A stretch of 64,000 nt of DNA from Desulfonatronovibrio sp. Its GTDB lineage: Bacteria > Desulfobacterota > Desulfovibrionia > Desulfovibrionales > Desulfonatronovibrionaceae. Below are positions 1 to 7,863 of this stretch, one piece after another. Position 1 is the stretch's first letter, and every line of letters begins with the position of its first letter. The notes beneath the pieces are model-generated. The model was not told the origin of the DNA. It made no database searches and worked only from the letters and a program-made list of their open reading frames with translations. The position numbers and the translations under genes are program-made. The stretch is from the NCBI GenBank assembly GCA_003566455.1, contig PXDF01000063.1, positions 1 to 64,000 on the forward strand, written 5' to 3'.

Positions 1-363
1 CAGCAGCGGGGTATTGCGGATGGTTTCCACGTAGACTCTGGCCACCAGCTTGGCCACAATTGAGTTTGAAAGCCTGAATATGGCCGCGATAAGACCGAAT
101 ATGAAAGTCAGAATTAGACTGATAACGGTGATTTTAAGGGTAACCCAGAGACCCTGGAGCAGTGGACCGGGAATGAATTCTCCCTGGTCAAAGGTAAAAA
201 GGAACTGCTTAACCCTGAACCATTGCCAGTTGTAATGGAGTTTTTCCGAGCCCGCGGAGATCAGCCAGTAGATCAGGCCGATAATAACCAGAAATTTTAC
301 AATATCCTGAAAGTTTTGAGAAACAATGGTCCTGTAGATTTTTCGCAGGGATTTGGAAATCAT
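1..363 (-). CDS. Polar amino acid ABC transporter permease, N-terminal part (cut by window edge)
   Basis: Inner-membrane permease subunit of an ABC importer for polar amino acids. Only the first 121 codons are present; the frame stays open to base 1. Visible are a short basic N-terminus, a first membrane segment near residues 23-38, a second near residues 80-100, and the motif VYVETIRNTPLL at the cut end. That motif is the conserved start of the transmembrane core in the HisM/GlnP family. The ATG at 363 follows an AAGGATC sequence. It lies 38 bases downstream of the flavoprotein gene on the same strand and may be cotranscribed with it. Substrate cannot be told. It is unrelated in position to the importer at 59.5-61.9 kb. 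Confidence 0.85.
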   Translation of the reverse strand, partial: MISKSLRKIYRTIVSQNFQDIVKFLVIIGLIYWLISAGSEKLHYNWQWFRVKQFLFTFDQGEFIPGPLLQGLWVTLKITVISLILTFIFGLIAAIFRLSNSIVAKLVARVYVETIRNTPLL

Positions 364-401
364 GTCTGATTTTGATCCTTAAGGCAGAAAGCTTTCTTAT
401 T

Positions 402-1478
402 TCAGGCGCAGGCTTCAATATATTCTTTTCTTAAGGAATCTATAAGCTCTTTAACTGAAATAATTTCTTTGATCATATATGCTTTCTGTCCGGCAAAAGC
501 GAACCCTCTGTGCATTTTGCCCTTTTTGGCGTTGTTCAGGGCCGCGGCTATGCAGTAAGGGCTTTTGGTATAATCACAGGTGACTATACAATGATATGGA
601 CACTTGAATGGTTTTTTTTTGCCCTGTTCAACATCGCTTAAAAAATCGTTGCGAAGAGCCCTGCCAGGCATGCCCACAGGGCTTTTAATGACCATAACGT
701 CTTCTTCTCTGGAATCAATAAAAGCCTGCTTGAAATTATTGTCCGCGTCACATTCATGGGTGGCCACAAACCTGGTCCCCAACTGGACTCCTGAAGCTCC
801 GAGCTTCAAAAAGCGGCAGATGTCCGCGCCGTTATATATGCCTCCGGCCGCTATGACTGGAATGGATTCTTTATGTTCCTGTTCAAAAGGCTTCACCGCT
901 TCAACAACCTCCTGCACCAGATTTTCCAGCTTAAAGGCCGGATCATCAAGCTGCTCGGTTTTGAAACCCAGATGTCCTCCGGCAAGTGGGCCTTCGACTA
1001 CAAAAGCGTCAGGAAGGTAGTTAAACCTGGAAAGCCATTTTTTGCAGATAATTTTAGCGGCCCGGGCTGATGAAATAATTGGAACCAGCTTGGTTTTGGA
1101 TTCCTCACTGAGGTACTTGGGCAGGTCAAATGGCAGTCCTGCCCCGGAAAAGATGATGTCTATGCCTTCCTGGATGGAGGTTTTCACCATGTCGGTGAAA
1201 TTGGTCAGAGCGACCATGATATTGACACCCAGTATTCCGGAGGTCATTTCCCTGGCCTTTTGAATTTCCTTTTTCAGGGCCCTGATGTGGGCCTGAACCG
1301 GATTTTTGGCCACATCAGGTTCATCCACGCCTATCATGGCGGCCGAGATTACCCCGATTCCCCCCTCATTGGCCACTGCCGAAGACAATCCGGACAGAGA
1401 AATCCCAACACCCATCCCTCCCTGAATGACGGGAACTTTTGCTACAAGGTTTTTTATTTTCAGCTCTGGGAAGTCCAT
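402..1478 (-). CDS. Nitronate monooxygenase / 2-nitropropane dioxygenase family flavoprotein
   Basis: FMN-dependent TIM-barrel enzyme of the nitronate monooxygenase (NMO) family, which oxidises alkyl nitronates; family members also include enoyl reductases such as FabK. Seen: GGMGVG at residues 20-25, EGPLAGGH at 162-169, AAGGIYNG at 210-217 and the FMN-phosphate loop LGASGVQLGTRF at 226-237. A Cys-rich stretch at 293-309 (CPYHC, TC, YC) follows, of a kind I recall from anaerobe homologues; whether it binds metal is unknown. The ATG at 1478 is chosen because a GGAGG lies 7 bases upstream, giving 358 residues. An in-frame start at 1511 would add 11 residues without a better site. Physiological substrate is unknown. 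Confidence 0.88.
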   Translation of the reverse strand: MDFPELKIKNLVAKVPVIQGGMGVGISLSGLSSAVANEGGIGVISAAMIGVDEPDVAKNPVQAHIRALKKEIQKAREMTSGILGVNIMVALTNFTDMVKTSIQEGIDIIFSGAGLPFDLPKYLSEESKTKLVPIISSARAAKIICKKWLSRFNYLPDAFVVEGPLAGGHLGFKTEQLDDPAFKLENLVQEVVEAVKPFEQEHKESIPVIAAGGIYNGADICRFLKLGASGVQLGTRFVATHECDADNNFKQAFIDSREEDVMVIKSPVGMPGRALRNDFLSDVEQGKKKPFKCPYHCIVTCDYTKSPYCIAAALNNAKKGKMHRGFAFAGQKAYMIKEIISVKELIDSLRKEYIEACA

Positions 1479-1606
1479 ATTTTTCCTCCGAAATAGAAAT
1501 AATTTATCCATTTAATATAAGCACAGGACGCCCTAAAAAGCAAGGATATCCCCTGGGCGAAGCTATGCGGGATCAAACTTTCAAAATAAATGACCCGTGA
1601 AGACAA

Positions 1607-2353
1607 TCATATCGCGAGGTTCTTGCAAAAAGAATCGTTGACGTGTTTTTTAAGATTAAAGAATTCTTTATGGCCGATCTTTGAACCAGTGAGGCCACCT
1701 GAAAGGGAAATTTCAGACAGATAATAATTTTCAGCTTTGTCCACTAGCACGTCAAGAATGGCATAAGGAAAATCTCCCCTGCGCATAACCCGGCGACAGA
1801 AGTCTTCAAGAACTGGATTTAGGTCTACCCTGCGGGATTTTCCCCCACAGGCCAGATTTTTGCGGAAGCTGAAGGGGTTGGTTTTTTCATAAGCTTCGCA
1901 GTATTTTTCAATAATAAGGACTCGAATGTCCCTGGCGTCTCTCAGGTAGGGCTGAACCACAAAGGGGTAGGGCAATAAATCCATGGCGGACAGACTTTGA
2001 AGGTCTTCAAGGGATTTCCATTTGCTGAGGCCAAGTCCCAGATGTTTTCTGTCCCTCTTGCATACCACCTGATCATGTTTGGCATAATCAGGCATATGCA
2101 TGATCAGGTCTTTGTTTTTATAGGCCACAAAAGTATCTTTGAGCATGAATGTTCCCAGAATTTCGGCCTGAAAAATCTTTGATCTGCTCAAAAACTGAGA
2201 CTGCAGTGACGGGAAAACAATGACGCCTCGGTTGATGAGGTCTATGGCCTTGAATTCTTCTCCAGGCCTAAGCACCAGGTTTCCCACAAAAACATCACCT
2301 TTGCTGAGCTGGTGAAAATATTTTCTGAATTCGCTGATCCTGTGAATGATCAT
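1607..2353 (-). CDS. ATP-grasp domain protein, RimK/glutathione synthetase-like
   Basis: Protein of 248 residues with an ATP-grasp-like pattern. The stretch PFVVQPYL-RDARDIRVLIIEKYCEAYEK near residues 130-160 resembles the ATP-grasp lysine/acidic region of RimK-like ligases. It is followed by a Gly-rich KNLACGGK segment and an acidic metal-site-like region ILDVLVD...YLSEISLSGG near 198-220, where the family usually has D and E/N metal ligands. Such enzymes join a carboxylate to an amine or thiol with ATP. The partner substrate cannot be inferred. Its ATG overlaps the stop of the upstream small gene (ATGA), so the two are probably translationally coupled. Confidence 0.65.
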   Translation of the reverse strand: MIIHRISEFRKYFHQLSKGDVFVGNLVLRPGEEFKAIDLINRGVIVFPSLQSQFLSRSKIFQAEILGTFMLKDTFVAYKNKDLIMHMPDYAKHDQVVCKRDRKHLGLGLSKWKSLEDLQSLSAMDLLPYPFVVQPYLRDARDIRVLIIEKYCEAYEKTNPFSFRKNLACGGKSRRVDLNPVLEDFCRRVMRRGDFPYAILDVLVDKAENYYLSEISLSGGLTGSKIGHKEFFNLKKHVNDSFCKNLAI

Positions 2354-2553
2354 TTGTTTTTCTGGAATTGTTCCAGTCTCTCCCTGACCTTGTTTTTGGC
2401 TTTGTCAATATCATCAGGTTTTATGCCAATCTTTTGAGCGTATATTTTCAGGTTTTTTTCTAGTCTGGGTATATTCCGCTCAAGTTTTGTTTTTCCGTTG
2501 GCCAGGGACTTCTTTACACTGTTCAGGAGATCCTGTAATTTTTTATCGCTCAT
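2350..2553 (-). CDS. Small hypothetical charged protein coupled to the ATP-grasp gene
   Basis: Predicted 67-residue, Lys-rich, probably all-helical protein that I do not recognise. The sequence has heptad-like leucines (LQDLLNSVKKSL, then IPRLEKNLKIYAQKIG), suggesting a short coiled coil or helical bundle. The internal ATG at 2553 was preferred. The frame is open back to a GTG at 2646, which would give 98 residues, and neither start has a strong ribosome binding site. Its TGA overlaps the ATG of the ATP-grasp gene by four bases, so the pair is likely one transcriptional and translational unit. Function unknown; a substrate or adaptor role for the ATP-grasp enzyme is only a guess. Confidence 0.5.
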   Translation of the reverse strand: MSDKKLQDLLNSVKKSLANGKTKLERNIPRLEKNLKIYAQKIGIKPDDIDKAKNKVRERLEQFQKNK

Positions 2554-2720
2554 TTTTAAAATAGCCGTCCTTTTATTGTTCAAGGTCGCGGTAAAACATT
2601 TTTCAAAAGATCTGAACAAGTTTTCCGGGCATTTTTGCTGATCCACTGATAGTCATTCATGGAAAAAAAAACAAGGGACAAACATCGGGTTGAAAAAATC
2701 ACTTGACTTTTACATGGTGA

Positions 2721-2735
2721 TACTGAAAATCAGTA
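2721..2735. promoter_or_regulatory. Palindrome upstream of feoA, possible Fur-type operator
   Basis: TACTGA-AAA-TCAGTA, two perfect 6-base arms around a 3-base centre, 50 bases upstream of the feoA start and 12 bases after a TTGACT that could be a -35 element (2703-2708). No good -10 element is visible. The core TGAAAATCA resembles one half of iron-regulator sites, but the match to a Fur consensus is partial. Regulation by Fur is inferred mainly from the iron-uptake genes that follow. Confidence 0.35.
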
Positions 2736-2785
2736 CTCGAATCATTTTTTGTTTAAATCATAACTTCAAGAAATATGGAGAATAG

Positions 2786-3034
2786 ATGAAGAGCTCAATT
2801 TGCCTTCGCCGGATGAAAGTCAATCAGAAGGGAATCATCAGGATCGTAGGCGGACAAGGAGAAATGGGCAGGAGAATAAGGGATATGGGTCTGGTGCCGG
2901 GAGTGGATATTCAGGTTGTGGGGAGGGCTCCCCTGAATGATCCGGTGGCCTTGAGACTCAGGGATTTTACTCTGACCCTGCGCAACAATGAAGCTGATTA
3001 TATTTTTGTAGAGACAGACGATGAAAACCCCTAA
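2786..3034 (+). CDS. feoA: Ferrous iron transport protein A (first copy)
   Basis: Small cytoplasmic SH3-like protein, 82 residues, that partners the FeoB ferrous iron permease. The typical FeoA pattern is seen: KGIIRIVGGQGEMGRRIRDMGLVPG (family consensus: basic start, G, then RLxxMGLxPG), followed by VALRLRDFTLTLRNNEA near the C-terminus. The start follows a GGAG six to nine bases upstream. Its last 14 bases overlap the start of feoB, indicating translational coupling. A palindromic site 50 bases upstream may be an iron-responsive operator. Confidence 0.9.
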   Translation: MKSSICLRRMKVNQKGIIRIVGGQGEMGRRIRDMGLVPGVDIQVVGRAPLNDPVALRLRDFTLTLRNNEADYIFVETDDENP

Positions 3035-5222
3035 ATCCAAAATAACAATTGCCCTGACCGGCAACCCCAATTCCGGAAAAACAACTCTTTTTAACGCCCT
3101 GACAGGATCAAGGCAGCATGTAGGCAATTATCCCGGCATAACCGTTGAGAAAAAAGAGGGTTATTTTGAAACCGCCCAGCATGTTCTGCATTTTGTGGAT
3201 CTGCCCGGAACCTATTCCCTGACAGCTTATTCCCAGGAGGAGCTTGTCGCCAGGAACTACATGATCCGTGAAAAACCCGATCTGGTAGTAGACGTTGTCA
3301 ACTCGGCATCCCTGGAGAGAAACCTTTATCTGGCCCTGCAGATCCTTGAACTGGGAGCACCCCTGATTCTGGCTTTGAACATGATGGATGAAGTCAGAAA
3401 AAAAGGTATGACCCTGGACACTTTGCTCCTGGAACAAAGAATGGGATGCAGGGTAGTGGAGACAGTAGCCAGGCAGGGAAAGGGCAAGCAGGAACTCATT
3501 GAAACCATTATCAGCCTGCGCACCAGAAAAGATGAGCGCAGGTCTCCGTTGAGAATATCATACGGTCCTGATCTGGACCCGGTGCTTAATGAGATGGCGG
3601 CCATAATCCAGGAAACGGGTTTTATGACCGACACTTACCCTGCCAGGTGGCTTGCCCTTAAATATCTGGAGTCTGATGAACAGATCATCTCAGAAGGAAG
3701 AGAGAGATCCCTGGAAACTTCAAACAGACTTGAAGGCGCGGCAAATGATGTGGCTGAACACTGCATGAAGACCCTCAAAACATATCCTGAAGCAATAATC
3801 GCCGACTACAGGTACGGCTTTATTTCCTCTTTGCTAAAGGACGTAGTGACCAGGGATCAGCAGAGACAGCGCATTGAAATGTCCGACCAGGTGGATAAGT
3901 TCCTGACTCACAGGATGCTGGGGCCTTTGTTCATGATCTTTGTGCTTTACATGGTCTACAGTCTGACCTTTCTAGTAGGCGACATACCCCTCAGCCTGAT
4001 AGAGGATTTTTTCGGATGGCTGGGAGACGCAGTCAGAGCCGTGATGCCTGACGGTCTGCTGCAGTCACTTCTGGCTTCGGGGATAATAGACGGTGTGGGA
4101 GCGGTACTGAGCTTTGTTCCCCTTTTGATGATCATCTTTTTTTGCATAGCTTTTCTTGAAGATTCAGGCTATATGGCCAGGGTCGCTTATATGCTGGACC
4201 GCGTGTTCAGCTACTTTGGACTGCACGGCTGTTCCATCATGCCGTTTATCGTATCCGGAGGAATCGCCGGAGGATGCGCCGTGCCCGGGATCATGGCCGC
4301 CAGAACATTGCGCAGCCCCAGGGAAAAATTGGCAACCATACTTACGGCTCCATTTATGACCTGCGGGGCCAAACTGCCGGTTTTCCTGCTTCTGGCGGCT
4401 ATTTTCTTTCCTGCCAATCAGGCTCTGGCCCTGTTCATGATCACGGTTCTGGCCTGGGCCTCAGCCCTTCTGGTTTCCAAATTACTGCGCTCAACCATTA
4501 TCAGGGGGCCGGCAACTCCTTTTGTCATGGAACTTCCGCCTTATCGGCTGCCCACATTGCGCGGGCTCATGATTCATACATGGGAACGGACATGGCAATA
4601 CATAAAAAAGGCTGGAACAATCATCCTGGCTATATCTATCCTGATATGGGCGGCCATGACTTTTCCCCAGCTTCCTGAGGAGCGCCTGGCCTATTATGAT
4701 TCCCAGTCTGTCATTCTGGAGGGGGATCTGGCTTCTTTGCCAGGGGATTCAGACGTCAACGAAAAAATGGATGAAATATTATCTCAACGTGAACAGATTG
4801 AATTTTCTCTGGCTGGAGAGCAACTGGCTTATTCCTATGCCGGAAGGACAGGTACATTTCTGGAACCAGTCAGCAGCTGGGCCGGCTTTGACTGGAGGAT
4901 CAATATTGCCCTTGTGGGTGGATTCGCTGCCAAAGAAGTGATAATTTCCACCCTGGGTACCGCGTATTCTCTGGGGGCGGTGGACGAGGATGATCCCGTT
5001 TCTCTGGCAGGCCGCATTCAGCAGGATCCAGACTGGGACACCAAGAGGGCGGTCAGTTTGATAATATTTGTCATGTTGTACGCGCCATGTTTTGTCGCGG
5101 TAGTAGCCATTGCCAGGGAATCAGGGTCATGGAAGTGGGCCGGTTTCGCCATGGTTTTCAATACGGTTTTTGCTTTTGGATTTTCCACTGCTGTTTATCA
5201 GACTCTTAAATTTTTTATTTAA
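3021..5222 (+). CDS. feoB: Ferrous iron transport protein B
   Basis: Inner-membrane Fe2+ permease with an N-terminal GTP-binding domain, 733 residues, normal length. G-motifs are clear: GNPNSGKT at 14-21 (G1), T41 in YPGIT (G2), DLPG at 60-63 (G3) and NMMD at 120-123 (G4). A helical spacer follows up to about residue 290, then the multi-pass core with the two Gate motifs, including the Cys-containing segments around GCAVPGIMAARTL and MTCGAKLPVF. It overlaps feoA by 14 bases. A second feoA and a Cys-rich membrane peptide follow, the layout common in Desulfovibrio-like bacteria. Confidence 0.96.
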   Translation: MKTPKSKITIALTGNPNSGKTTLFNALTGSRQHVGNYPGITVEKKEGYFETAQHVLHFVDLPGTYSLTAYSQEELVARNYMIREKPDLVVDVVNSASLERNLYLALQILELGAPLILALNMMDEVRKKGMTLDTLLLEQRMGCRVVETVARQGKGKQELIETIISLRTRKDERRSPLRISYGPDLDPVLNEMAAIIQETGFMTDTYPARWLALKYLESDEQIISEGRERSLETSNRLEGAANDVAEHCMKTLKTYPEAIIADYRYGFISSLLKDVVTRDQQRQRIEMSDQVDKFLTHRMLGPLFMIFVLYMVYSLTFLVGDIPLSLIEDFFGWLGDAVRAVMPDGLLQSLLASGIIDGVGAVLSFVPLLMIIFFCIAFLEDSGYMARVAYMLDRVFSYFGLHGCSIMPFIVSGGIAGGCAVPGIMAARTLRSPREKLATILTAPFMTCGAKLPVFLLLAAIFFPANQALALFMITVLAWASALLVSKLLRSTIIRGPATPFVMELPPYRLPTLRGLMIHTWERTWQYIKKAGTIILAISILIWAAMTFPQLPEERLAYYDSQSVILEGDLASLPGDSDVNEKMDEILSQREQIEFSLAGEQLAYSYAGRTGTFLEPVSSWAGFDWRINIALVGGFAAKEVIISTLGTAYSLGAVDEDDPVSLAGRIQQDPDWDTKRAVSLIIFVMLYAPCFVAVVAIARESGSWKWAGFAMVFNTVFAFGFSTAVYQTLKFFI

Positions 5223-5257
5223 AGGGCTTCGGACTTGTTTTCGCAAGTGCATATATT

Positions 5258-5515
5258 ATGATTTACGGACAAGAAAGAGAAATTAAATCCATTGATCAGT
5301 TTGCGAACGGAAGGTTTGTCAGAATAGTTGATCTAGACGCGGGAAAGAGCGCTTTGTCCAGGTTCTGTGCTCTGGGGCTTATCCCTGGGACCATGGTTCA
5401 GGTATTAACCAAGGGAAACGGACCCGTCAGGCTCAAATTCAGAGATACAGAAGTGGTCATTGGAAGAAAGTCCGCGGAAAAAATCAAAGTCCAGCCGGTT
5501 GAAGACAATGTTTGA
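5258..5515 (+). CDS. FeoA-domain protein (second copy)
   Basis: Second FeoA/SH3-like protein, 85 residues, located 35 bases after feoB. It carries the family pattern ARFCALGLIPGTMVQVL and a C-terminal PVRLKFRDTEVVIGRKSAEKI segment. It differs clearly from the first copy, so it is a diverged paralogue and not a recent duplication. Two-copy arrangements suggest that FeoB works with two different FeoA partners, but their division of labour is not known. Its stop codon lies inside the start of the next gene (8-base overlap). No convincing ribosome binding site is visible before the ATG, so translation may depend on feoB. Confidence 0.88.
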   Translation: MIYGQEREIKSIDQFANGRFVRIVDLDAGKSALSRFCALGLIPGTMVQVLTKGNGPVRLKFRDTEVVIGRKSAEKIKVQPVEDNV

Positions 5516-5750
5516 GCTTATTGTTATCATATTATTAATATTGATCTCCCTGCTTTTTCTGGTCAGAAAGTTTCATCAAGATTATAAGAGAGCAAGATCT
5601 GTATCTGCCTGTGGACAAGAATGTCCGTCCTGTTCCGGAGGGCAAAAGGACAGTGCCGGATGTGAGGTTGAGATGACAAAATGCTGCGGGTGCAATGCTC
5701 ACCAGGTTTCAAGTCCTGAAAAGGGCCCCCCGGACATATTTAAATCCTGA
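5508..5750 (+). CDS. FeoB-associated Cys-rich membrane protein
   Basis: 80-residue protein with one N-terminal membrane helix (residues 2-19, very hydrophobic), a basic stretch, then a Cys-rich tail: CGQECPSCSGG, a lone C, and CCGC, followed by HQ. This matches the small FeoB-associated Cys-rich family found next to feoB in many anaerobes, thought to assist iron handling at the membrane. The start at 5508 overlaps the preceding feoA-like stop by 8 bases, which supports it over a longer in-frame start at 5460 that would run inside the previous gene. The spacing of the cysteines could bind iron or another metal; that is inference. Confidence 0.82.
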   Translation: MFELIVIILLILISLLFLVRKFHQDYKRARSVSACGQECPSCSGGQKDSAGCEVEMTKCCGCNAHQVSSPEKGPPDIFKS

Positions 5751-5789
5751 CAGACCAGATGGATCTTTAGTTGAATCACTGGATAAGCC

Positions 5790-6755
5790 CTATTGTCTTA
5801 TCGGCCTGTAGAGAGGTCCGAAGGGAGTATCCACTCTGCGCATGGTTCCTTCTTCCACCTGTCTTTCCAGGTCTTGGGTGGAACCCGGCTGGCCCGCCTG
5901 TTCCCCTGAAGCGCCTTCCCTCATCCTTTGCATAAATTTGGGCAGGGCTTCCTCCTGGGTCTGCCGGGAAGTATCATCTGCCATCTGTTCAGGTTTAATT
6001 TTTTCAGCATCCATGACAGTTGATGCCGCCAGTTCCTGCCGCCTGTGGCTGTACAGGCCGACCTGAAAAGTATCACCACCAGCAGAAACCGTAATTGATT
6101 CCCGCTCAATGGCGATAATTTCAAATTTTTCATCATCCCCTTTGCGGTTCAGGTAAACTGTTTCCCCTTCACTTACCAGACGGCTTCTCGATTGTTCAGG
6201 CAGTTTCTGGTGGTTTATCAGGGCCATCTTCTGACCTTGACTGTTGATTACTCCGTGGAGCTGGACTTCTTGAGGTCTTATTCTGGACCTTGTGGCAGTG
6301 GGGGGGGTGTCTTGAGGATCATCAACGGTCAGGGGGGCTTTCCAGGCTTCCCGGTCAGGAGAAAAGAGATTTTTGTCAACAATGACATCAAAATCAGCAA
6401 GCATGATTTCCCTGGAAAAAATGTCCGAAGACCGATCCACACGGAAGCGCACCTTATGGCCGGATTTTTGATCCGGAGGATGTTCTCTGGCTTTTTGATA
6501 CAAAGACATGAAGTATTTTCCAGAAACATCTTCAACAACATCAATCACGGATTTTCGCGTGGCAAACATTGACATCAGCTGTTCAGCCGATACCTCGGAA
6601 CCTGATCCGCCCGGATGAGATATAGTTTCAATATCCATCCGCGCGTGTTCTCTATACTCCATGAAACTCAGGGTGAGCACCAGCAGGCCAAGCCCGATAA
6701 AAATAAGAGAGATGAATAAGCCAGGTCCTTTGACCCAGGTGAATTTTTTTTTCAT
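5790..6755 (-). CDS. Membrane-anchored protein with GspC/PilP-like periplasmic domain
   Basis: 321-residue protein with a short cytoplasmic start, one membrane helix at about residues 11-31, and a large periplasmic part. In the middle the segment FDVIVDKNLFSPDR, then VQLHGVINSQGQKMALI and a beta-rich stretch ending in ESITVSAGGDTFQVGL, resembles the homology region of type II secretion GspC and of PilP. That domain joins inner-membrane assemblies to outer-membrane secretins. The C-terminal 80 residues are charged and Gln/Glu-rich, probably disordered. No other type II secretion or pilus gene is nearby, so it is an orphan. The family call rests on pattern only. Confidence 0.5.
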   Translation of the reverse strand: MKKKFTWVKGPGLFISLIFIGLGLLVLTLSFMEYREHARMDIETISHPGGSGSEVSAEQLMSMFATRKSVIDVVEDVSGKYFMSLYQKAREHPPDQKSGHKVRFRVDRSSDIFSREIMLADFDVIVDKNLFSPDREAWKAPLTVDDPQDTPPTATRSRIRPQEVQLHGVINSQGQKMALINHQKLPEQSRSRLVSEGETVYLNRKGDDEKFEIIAIERESITVSAGGDTFQVGLYSHRRQELAASTVMDAEKIKPEQMADDTSRQTQEEALPKFMQRMREGASGEQAGQPGSTQDLERQVEEGTMRRVDTPFGPLYRPIRQ

Positions 6756-7058
6756 TATTTATTCCAGGCAATGAGTCAGGGATTTTCATCCCTGCTTCAT
6801 GCTTTAGTATCTTTGAATCTGTCCAGCATTTCCATCGGTCCTGGATGACCTTTTTTTCTAAAATGTAACATTCAAAACATCAAGCCCCGGCGCGTTTCAC
6901 CCCAAGGTTTTTGAGTAATTTGACTTTTCAGCTAATTCAATACTCAGAACTATAAAAGTTAAAGATCTTAGTGTCCAGCAGGTTGTATAAGTTTCATATT
7001 TGGTATAGGGGGATTATTTATGAACATTGGCTTGCAGGCCTGCCCTCTGTCAGTTTTC

Positions 7059-7156
7059 ATGGGTCAGGAGTCAGGGGGTCGGGGGTCGGTTAATCGGTGA
7101 ATCAGTGGTCAGTGAATCAGTAAATCGGTTGATCAGTAGTGAATCAGTCAGTCGGG
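7059..7156. repeat. Degenerate short tandem repeat (TGAATCAGT-type units)
   Basis: TGAATCAGT occurs exactly at 7098-7106, 7113-7121 and 7140-7148. Variants such as TAAATCGGT (7121-7129) and TTGATCAGT (7129-7137) fill the spaces. A preceding block has repeated GTCAGG/GTCGGG units. The array is imperfect, about 100 bases long, and open reading frames across it are low-complexity. It looks like a decayed, slippage-prone array. Confidence 0.75.
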
Positions 7157-7287
7157 AGTCTGGAGACAAAGAGTTATGGAGCTGATTTGTTGCTGAATTA
7201 TTCATGTCCCGATTTTTTGCAGGTCCATCATACAGTTGATATTCTGTTTTTGATTCACAGGTTGTCAAAATCATTGAGGGGAATCCT

Positions 7288-7330
7288 GAATCAGCCGCTC
7301 ATCTGGCGGGCCAGCCGAATCGGCTGATTC
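7288..7330. repeat. Strong inverted repeat (hairpin) before the VanZ-like gene
   Basis: GAATCAGCCG at 7288-7297 is the exact reverse complement of CGGCTGATTC at 7321-7330. The loop contains a further CTGG-CGGG-CCAG hairpin. No T-tract follows on either strand, so it is not a standard terminator. It lies about 40 bases before the VanZ-like start and could be a protein site or an RNA leader structure. Confidence 0.7.
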
Positions 7331-7371
7331 CTCGACTAAATGTATTACAGATTTCTGAAAAATCCTGACAA

Positions 7372-7755
7372 ATGAATTCAGCTTATTATTCCAGGTGGAT
7401 AAGGACGGGAGCAAGACTCTTTCTGGTAATAACCCTTGTGCTTATGCCTGTGGCCACCCTTTTCCCGGGGACAAATCATCTTTGGGCAACTGCCTTTCAG
7501 AGGCATTTTATCAGCCTGGCCTTTCTCGCTTTTCTTGCCTGTGTCAGCTTTGAAAACAACCTCTTGAGAACAGGGGCAGTGGTGTTCGTTTTCGGATACA
7601 GCGCCCTAATGGAGCTTTTTCAGCATTATCTTCCCTTCCGTCACGGCACCTGGGTTGATGTTGGGTTCAATGGCGCGGGATGCCTGGTGGGTGTCGGAAT
7701 CTTTATTGTTCAGCGTTCAACATTTAATATCCTGAACTCCAGATTCAGACTGTAA
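7372..7755 (+). CDS. VanZ-like family membrane protein
   Basis: 127-residue inner-membrane protein with about four hydrophobic segments (near residues 14-30, 43-60, 64-82 and 98-115). The segment SALMELFQHYLPFRHGTWVDVGFNGAGCLVG matches the VanZ-like signature: an E-x2-Q before P-x-R, then D and N-x2-G. VanZ confers low-level teicoplanin resistance in enterococci by an unknown route; chromosomal relatives in Gram-negatives have no established role. It stands alone, between repeat-rich intergenic regions. The ribosome binding site is weak. There is no other glycopeptide-resistance gene, so resistance should not be assumed. Confidence 0.75.
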   Translation: MNSAYYSRWIRTGARLFLVITLVLMPVATLFPGTNHLWATAFQRHFISLAFLAFLACVSFENNLLRTGAVVFVFGYSALMELFQHYLPFRHGTWVDVGFNGAGCLVGVGIFIVQRSTFNILNSRFRL

Positions 7756-7782
7756 GTGACACCTAAAGCAAGTGTTTTTTAT

Positions 7783-7863
7783 CTGTCATTGCCAGGGAAG
7801 CAAAGCAATCTCTGTGAGTTATAATGAGATTGCCACACATCCTTTGGGTTCTGGCAATGACAG
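7783..7863. repeat. Palindromic repeat element (nested inverted repeat)
   Basis: Outer arms CTGTCATTGCCAG (7783-7795) and CTGGCAATGACAG (7851-7863) are perfect reverse complements. Inner arms GCAATCTC (7805-7812) and GAGATTGC (7826-7833) are also perfect. The sequence TCATTGCnAG...GAAGCAAAGCAATCTC is very like a dispersed palindromic repeat that I recall from many bacterial genomes. It is probably a small non-coding mobile-type element (MITE/REP-like). It sits 27 bases after the VanZ-like stop. Confidence 0.75.

Larger units (their letters stand above)
6756..7371. other. Gene-free stretch with repeats and a hairpin
   Basis: 616 bases between the GspC-like gene and the VanZ-like gene, with no supportable coding region. 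It holds G-rich GTCAGG/GTCGGG runs (about 7060-7090), a degenerate short tandem repeat (7090-7156) and a strong inverted repeat (7288-7330), listed separately. The rest looks AT-rich and unremarkable. Confidence 0.6.

Noticed and set aside
209-418. Minus-strand open frame of 69 codons
   Set aside because: It overlaps the partial permease in another frame; the permease frame has clear family motifs and continues to the edge.
1607-2553. RiPP biosynthetic cluster around the ATP-grasp gene
   Set aside because: No transporter, protease or repeated core peptide was found; only the pairing remains as a weak hint.
7059-7156. Short tandem repeat as a CRISPR array
   Set aside because: Units are 9 bases and degenerate, spacers are not unique and of unequal length, and no cas genes are present.
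7372-7755. VanZ-like gene as evidence of glycopeptide resistance
   Set aside because: No other van gene is present, and chromosomal VanZ-like proteins in Gram-negatives have no established link to resistance.
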